Shown here piece by piece: positions 60,369 through 64,000 of a DNA stretch of 64,000 bases. The notes under the pieces were generated by a model. It made no database searches and was not told the origin of the DNA. It saw nothing but the letters and a program-made list of their open reading frames with translations. Every line of letters begins with the position of its first letter. Position 1 is the stretch's first letter. Source of the DNA: Gemmatimonadota bacterium (GTDB lineage: Bacteria; Gemmatimonadota; Gemmatimonadetes; Longimicrobiales; Gaopeijiaceae); contig SLBA01000016.1 of assembly GCA_007126575.1 (NCBI GenBank), positions 30,392-94,391 of the forward strand, given 5' to 3'. Both the position numbers and the translations under genes were made by a program.

Positions 60369-60890
60369 TCAGTTCGAATGGGATGTCTGGCTGCGGTCCC
60401 CCGATGTCTCGATCGCCTCGAGGTGGACCCGGACCCGACCGAGGTAGCGGTTCAACTGTTCGATCTCGGCCTCGGCCAGACCGGCGAACGCGCCGTCCTC
60501 GGCATCCTCGAAGGTGTCGTCGACCCGTCCCAGCAGGGAGCGTCCCTGCGGGGTGATCCTCGCCACCACCCTTCGACGGTCTTCGGCGTCCCGGACCCGC
60601 TCGACCAGGCCTTCGGCCTCGAGGCGATCGAGCAGGCGCGTGACGCCGGGTGTCCGCTCCACCATCCGGTTCGCGACCGTCAGGGTGGCGAGTCCGTCGG
60701 GGCCGGCACCTCGCAGGATCCGCAGCACGTTGAACTGCTGCAATGTGATCCCGAAGGGCTCGATGACCCTCGTCAGTCGCCGCTGAAGGGCATCGGTCGT
60801 CTGCAGCAGCGCCACCGCTGCCGCCTGTTCGACCGAACGGAACGACCGTCGGCGATCCCCGTCACTCGTTGACATATCGGAATTTGCCAT
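60369..60890 (-). CDS. MarR-family transcriptional regulator
   Basis: 173 residues. The winged-helix core runs about 28-125: LQQFNVLRILRGAGPDGLATLTVANRMVERTPGVTRLLDRLEAEGLVERVRDAEDRRRVVARITPQG, with the DxRRR wing that binds DNA. The N-terminus is short and polar. It probably controls itself: a perfect TTGACTAGTCAA palindrome lies over its -35 box. With transcription predicted to begin next to the ATG, the mRNA may lack a leader; an ATG five codons later is the alternative. argJ follows 16 bp downstream and may be co-transcribed. Confidence 0.92.
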   Translation of the reverse strand: MANSDMSTSDGDRRRSFRSVEQAAAVALLQTTDALQRRLTRVIEPFGITLQQFNVLRILRGAGPDGLATLTVANRMVERTPGVTRLLDRLEAEGLVERVRDAEDRRRVVARITPQGRSLLGRVDDTFEDAEDGAFAGLAEAEIEQLNRYLGRVRVHLEAIETSGDRSQTSHSN

Positions 60891-60897
60891 ATGTTCA

Positions 60898-60925
60898 ATG
60901 ATAGTCGATAATATTGACTAGTCAA
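60898..60925 (-). promoter_or_regulatory. marR promoter with overlapping palindromic operator
   Basis: Minus-strand TTGACT (60920-60925), a 16-bp spacer and TATCAT (60898-60903), each five of six to consensus. A perfect 12-bp palindrome TTGACTAGTCAA (60914-60925) covers the -35 box. The surrounding 75 bp is AT-rich, in contrast to the rest of the window. This layout fits autorepression by the MarR protein encoded just downstream. Confidence 0.65.
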
Positions 60926-60970
60926 GCTTTGTCGGTTTATGATGTTTACGCATATTTCATACGTCCGGCC

Positions 60971-61957
60971 CTACCAGCGGTCCGCGGCCACCTCGGCTTC
61001 GGCGGCGACGTACCCGAACGCCGGCCACTGCTCCGGCCGGTCCAGGATCCGCTGCAGGTAGGCCCGTCCGCTGTCCCGCTCCCCCTCGAGCAACTCGTGC
61101 ATCGCCACCCCGTACAGCACCGTCACCGCCGCGAGTCCCTCTTCGGGGTCCAGCACGTCCTCGACCGACCGGGCCCCCCGAAAGAGGAGGAGGAGGTCCC
61201 GATAGGAGCCGTTCTCGATGACCTCGGTGGATTCGTCGATGGGGGCCGCCGCCTGCCGGGCTGCGTCCATGTCACCCAGCCGGGCGGCCGTCAGGTAGAG
61301 CCAGTAGCGGGACGCGACCTGGAGATCGGGGTTGTCCGAGACCTCGAGCGTCGCTTCCCACGAGCGCAGGGCCTCGTCGAAGTCCCCATCCAGATACTCC
61401 GCGAGCGCCCGGTGGTACCAGAGATTGAAGCCCAGCGTCGTCAGGGGGATCCCCAGCGGATTGGGGAGGCCGTCGGGCTCGATCTCGGCCATCCGGTCCC
61501 CTGCGATCTCGATTCCGTGGCTCAGATCGGCCCGCGCCCCCTCGAAATCGCGCAGGGTGAGCAGTCGATGTCCCCGATGCCGCAGGAAGCGGGCATCATC
61601 GGGAAACCGCTCCCACCCCTCGGTGAAGGTCTCGACCGCCGCGCGGTACTCTCCCAGGTAGGCCTCGTGACGACCCACCCAGATCCATGCCTCGGGGTCG
61701 TCCGGGTTCTCGTCGCGCTCCCGAACGGCCCGCTCCAGATTCTCTTCGCGCGTGGCCCTGAGTTCGTCGGACAACGGAGGGGGGAAGAGGACTTCCCCGA
61801 GCAGGGAACGCGTCTGGGCACCCTCAGGCAGCTCCGCGGAGCCGGGCGCCGCGGGCTGGGCGACCGACATCCCCCTGGGATCGTCATCGGGCGTCGGGGC
61901 CCCATCCCCACAGGCGGTCAGGAGCAGAAGCAGCGCGGCGATCGTTCTCGAGACCAT
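60971..61957 (-). CDS. TPR-containing lipoprotein
   Basis: 328 residues. A hydrophobic signal ends in a lipobox (LLLLTAC, Cys about 14). The mature part holds TPR-like repeats (about 75-300): ENPDDPEAWIWVGRHEAYLGEYRAAVETFTEGWERFPDDARFLRHRGHRLL and later pairs. An acidic Pro-rich linker follows the lipid anchor. No catalytic motif is seen; a binding or assembly role is likely. The start has a GAGGAGG ribosome-binding site. It lies 22 bp downstream of the hybrid kinase gene, so the two may form an operon. It ends 80 bp before the marR ATG. Confidence 0.82.
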   Translation of the reverse strand: MVSRTIAALLLLLTACGDGAPTPDDDPRGMSVAQPAAPGSAELPEGAQTRSLLGEVLFPPPLSDELRATREENLERAVRERDENPDDPEAWIWVGRHEAYLGEYRAAVETFTEGWERFPDDARFLRHRGHRLLTLRDFEGARADLSHGIEIAGDRMAEIEPDGLPNPLGIPLTTLGFNLWYHRALAEYLDGDFDEALRSWEATLEVSDNPDLQVASRYWLYLTAARLGDMDAARQAAAPIDESTEVIENGSYRDLLLLFRGARSVEDVLDPEEGLAAVTVLYGVAMHELLEGERDSGRAYLQRILDRPEQWPAFGYVAAEAEVAADRW

Positions 61958-61979
61958 CGGGCCTCCTCGGGTCAAAGGG

Positions 61980-63842
61980 TCAATCGGCGCCTTGCAGAAG
62001 CGCGTGCAGCCGTTCCTGAAGCTCCCGCGGCGTGAAGGGCTTCACCATCAAGTGGGTCGCCCCGGGCAACTCCAGCTCGCCGGGCAGTGCGTCGCCCGGG
62101 TACCCGGTCATGAAGAGGACCGGCAGATCCGGAGCCTCCCTCCGAACTCGATCCGCCAGTTCGACGCCCGACCCCTTCGGCATGACGATGTCGGTCAGGA
62201 GAATATGGAACGGGGTGGAAGCGGAGCGAAAGGCTTCCCACGCCTCCTCGGCCGATCCGGTCACGGTGACCTGGTATCCGGCGCGTCCGAGGATCGTCGA
62301 GACCAGGCGCCGGAGCTGGGGCTCGTCTTCGGCCACCAGGACCCGGCACCCCGGCCTCGAGACGGACGGGGCGGGATCGCCTGCGGGGGGGTTCCGAGGT
62401 TCCGGGGCCTCGTCCACCCTGGGGAGGTCGATCCGGACCCGGGTCCCCCTCCCCGGCTCGCTCTCGATTTCGAGCTCCCCGTCCGCCGCCGCCACCAGCC
62501 CGTAGACGATCGACATCCCCAGGCCGGTTCCGTCGCCCACCGCCTTGGTCGTGAAGAAGGGCTCGAAGACCTGCGAGAGGGTGCCCTCGTCCATCCCCAC
62601 GCCCTCGTCCTCGACCTCGAGGGCGATCCGGGCCCCCCGCTCCGTTCGCAGGCGGAAGGAGCCGCCCCGGGGCATCGCATCCTTCGCGTTCGCCGCCAGG
62701 TTCAGGACGATCTGCTCGAGGTGGCCCGGGTCGATCCGGACATGACACGGATCCGTCTCCTTCGAGATCGCGACCTCGACACCACCCCCCATCAACCGCT
62801 CCAGCATGGGAGTCAGACCGGTGAGCGCCTCGTTCAGGTCGATGACGCGGGGTCGGGACTCGGGATCCCGCCGGCTGAAGGCCAGGAGCTGGCCCGTCAG
62901 CTCCTGGGCTCTCCCGACCGCACGCAGGAGTTCGCGGAGTTCGTCGTCGACTCCCGGTCCGTGATCCCTCGCCAGCTCCGCGTGACCGCGGATCACGGTG
63001 AGCAGATTGTTGAAATCGTGGGCGACTCCGCCCGCCAGCCGACCCATCGCCTCCATCCGCCCGGACCGCTCGAGCTCCTCCTGGTACTTCCGCCGCTCCG
63101 AGATGTCGCGGACCACGGCAACCACGCGAAAGTCGCGGGACCCGAGCTCGGGCTGAACCCGCCATCCCTTGGCCTCGAACCATCGGGTCCCACCATCCCG
63201 CAGGCGCCCTCGGAACTCGACCGCCACCGCGGGCCTTCCCTGCTGCACGGCACGCAGCGCGTCGAGCACCGCCGGCCGATCCTCGTCCATCACCAGCTCG
63301 AGCGCCTCGACTCCCTCGACCTCCGCCTCGGAATGCCCGAAGAGGGTTCGCACCGAAGGAGACACGTAGAGGATCCGCCCCTGGTCGTCGACGAGGAGCA
63401 TCAGATCTTCGATGTGATCGGCCAGGAGCCGGAACCGCTCCTCGCTGGTGCGAAGGGCCTGCTCGGCGCGGCGGCGACGGGTGACGTCGACCATGGTCCC
63501 GCGCAGCCGGACCCGGCCGTCGGGAGCCGTGATGACCCGCACGATGTCGCGCAGCCAGACCGGGCGCCCTTCCCGATGCACCGCCCGGTATTCGAAGGCG
63601 TGGTCCTCTCGGGCCTCCACCTTCATCCGGCAGAATCGCATGGCGCCGGCCCGGTCCTCGGGGTGCAGGATCCGGGACCAGAACCCCGGGGTCTCGAGCC
63701 ACGCGCGGACGGGGTAGCCGAGGACCCTCTCGGCCGCCTGGTTCACGTAGGTGAAGTCCAGGGTCTCGGCATCGGCCTCCCACACGATCGTGTCCAGATC
63801 GTCGAGAAAGGCGGGAAGGTCGGAGATCGGGAGAGGGTCCAA
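61980..63842 (-). CDS. Hybrid PAS-PAS histidine kinase with C-terminal receiver
   Basis: 620 residues, soluble. Order: PAS (about 1-125, LDTIVWEADAETLDFTYVNQAAERVLGY), PAS (about 130-252, DLMLLVDDQGRILYVSPSV), dimerisation domain with GGVAHDFNNLLTVIRGH (catalytic His), ATPase domain (NLAANAKDAM, DEGVGM, GDGTGLGMSIVYG), then a receiver (about 500-618, VLVAEDEPQ, Asp in LLTDIVMPKG, FMTGYPG, MVKPF). The start is TTG: an in-frame stop lies just upstream and a GGAGG site sits about 7 bases before it. It likely passes phosphate to its own receiver or a histidine phosphotransferase. Confidence 0.92.
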   Translation of the reverse strand: MDPLPISDLPAFLDDLDTIVWEADAETLDFTYVNQAAERVLGYPVRAWLETPGFWSRILHPEDRAGAMRFCRMKVEAREDHAFEYRAVHREGRPVWLRDIVRVITAPDGRVRLRGTMVDVTRRRRAEQALRTSEERFRLLADHIEDLMLLVDDQGRILYVSPSVRTLFGHSEAEVEGVEALELVMDEDRPAVLDALRAVQQGRPAVAVEFRGRLRDGGTRWFEAKGWRVQPELGSRDFRVVAVVRDISERRKYQEELERSGRMEAMGRLAGGVAHDFNNLLTVIRGHAELARDHGPGVDDELRELLRAVGRAQELTGQLLAFSRRDPESRPRVIDLNEALTGLTPMLERLMGGGVEVAISKETDPCHVRIDPGHLEQIVLNLAANAKDAMPRGGSFRLRTERGARIALEVEDEGVGMDEGTLSQVFEPFFTTKAVGDGTGLGMSIVYGLVAAADGELEIESEPGRGTRVRIDLPRVDEAPEPRNPPAGDPAPSVSRPGCRVLVAEDEPQLRRLVSTILGRAGYQVTVTGSAEEAWEAFRSASTPFHILLTDIVMPKGSGVELADRVRREAPDLPVLFMTGYPGDALPGELELPGATHLMVKPFTPRELQERLHALLQGAD

Positions 63843-63871
63843 CGTTGGCCTCCGGCATCACATGTACAGCG

Positions 63872-63899
63872 GGGCCGCCATCGAAATCGATGGCGGCCC
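63872..63899 (-). terminator. Hairpin after the acidic-tail gene
   Basis: Perfect inverted repeat GGGCCGCCATCGA / TCGATGGCGGCCC separated by AA. A smaller ATGCCG/CGGCAT hairpin lies 8-30 bp to its right (63907-63928). Both follow the stop codon of the partial gene at the window edge and precede the hybrid kinase. No T-run follows, but the structure is the most stable in this stretch. It ends about 30 bp before the kinase start codon. Confidence 0.6.
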
Positions 63900-63948
63900 G
63901 GCGAGGATGCCGCCTCAAAGGACGGCATTCTCTAGCTGAGTAAGAGTG

Positions 63949-64000
63949 TTACTCGTCCTCGTTGTCGTCATCATCATCATCATCGTCATCATCTTCCTCA
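63949..64000 (-). CDS. C-terminal end of an unidentified gene with an acidic tail
   Basis: Only the last 17 codons are in the window. They read EEDDDDDDDDDDNEDE then TAA, in the frame that enters from the right. The codons are mostly GAT/GAC, so at DNA level this is a short GAT triplet repeat. The tail suggests a nucleic-acid- or cation-binding regulatory end, but the family cannot be told. That it is a real coding end is inferred from the stop followed by hairpins. Confidence 0.5.
   Translation of the reverse strand, partial: EEDDDDDDDDDDNEDE

Noticed and set aside
63961..64000. Triplet repeat read as a CRISPR or satellite array
   Set aside because: Only a short GAT/GAC run within an apparent coding end; there are no spacers or repeat units.
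1..64000. tRNA, rRNA, insertion sequences, prophage or integrative elements
   Set aside because: I looked through the intergenic gaps for cloverleaf-like or transposase/integrase sequence and saw none; all large frames with motifs are ordinary chromosomal genes.

Overview
The window is 64 kb of very GC-rich, tightly packed bacterial chromosome from a diderm: outer-membrane receptor, lipoproteins with lipoboxes, a SPOR protein, and TonB-type C-terminal domains. The gene mix suggests Gemmatimonadota or a close relative: many secreted M14, M16, M19 and M20 peptidases and amidohydrolases, an Oar-like TonB-dependent receptor, large PAS histidine kinases, an NAGS-K fusion, and an archaeal-type phosphoglycerate mutase. 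That assignment is an inference from gene content. I see no rRNA, tRNA, CRISPR array, insertion sequence, prophage or integrase. No gap between genes exceeds 300 bp.

Layout. At 0-6.8 kb a nine-gene minus-strand operon runs yebC-ruvC-ruvA-ruvB-queA-tgt-yajC-def-fmt (fmt is cut by the window edge) and links Holliday-junction processing, queuosine synthesis, Sec export and N-formylation. At 7-13.2 kb, on the plus strand, lie a gamma-glutamyltransferase, an Oar-like receptor and a GH113-type glycoside hydrolase. At 13.2-17.7 kb a minus-strand block holds a VTT membrane protein, two histidine kinases and a stand-alone receiver. At 17.8-24.1 kb are peptidases (M20 lipoprotein, an odd metzincin, M14) and a rhomboid. 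At 24.2-29.3 kb mutS, a TonB-C lipoprotein, a cysteine/cystathionine synthase and ddl form an operon. The NAGS-K gene (29.5-30.8 kb) has a terminator-like hairpin in its leader. At 32-36.4 kb an M19 dipeptidase, an amidohydrolase and an M14 peptidase form a secreted peptide-degradation operon.

Cardiolipin synthase, a YajQ protein and a copper ATPase occupy 36.5-40.8 kb. An ECF sigma factor, zinc-finger anti-sigma, holA and a SPOR protein follow (40.9-44.3 kb). Next come a Nudix hydrolase, an active/inactive M16 pair, a TPR protein and apgM (44.4-49.9 kb). The plus-strand operon aminotransferase-MscS-AAA+ ATPase (50-53.7 kb) carries an 11-G homopolymer inside mscS. A response regulator with an HD-GYP domain, then an AstE/AspA-like hydrolase coupled to a glutamate-cysteine-ligase-type enzyme fused to CBS domains, fill 53.7-57.8 kb. 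A cupredoxin lipoprotein, argJ, a MarR regulator, a TPR lipoprotein and a hybrid sensor kinase complete the window. The right edge holds the acidic C-terminus of an unidentified gene.

Two organisational themes recur. Thirteen same-strand gene pairs overlap by exactly four bases (ATGA or GTGA), implying translational coupling. All six convergent gene pairs overlap or lie within about 10 bp of each other, leaving no room for ordinary terminators. Putative promoters fall into two loose families: TGACG-N17/18-TAYATTGCG and TTGC-N17/18-TACCnT.

The best candidates for new biology are the GCS2-CBS/AstE-like pair, the NAGS-K leader, the aminotransferase-MscS-AAA+ operon with its G-tract, and the metzincin whose third zinc-ligand position is tyrosine.
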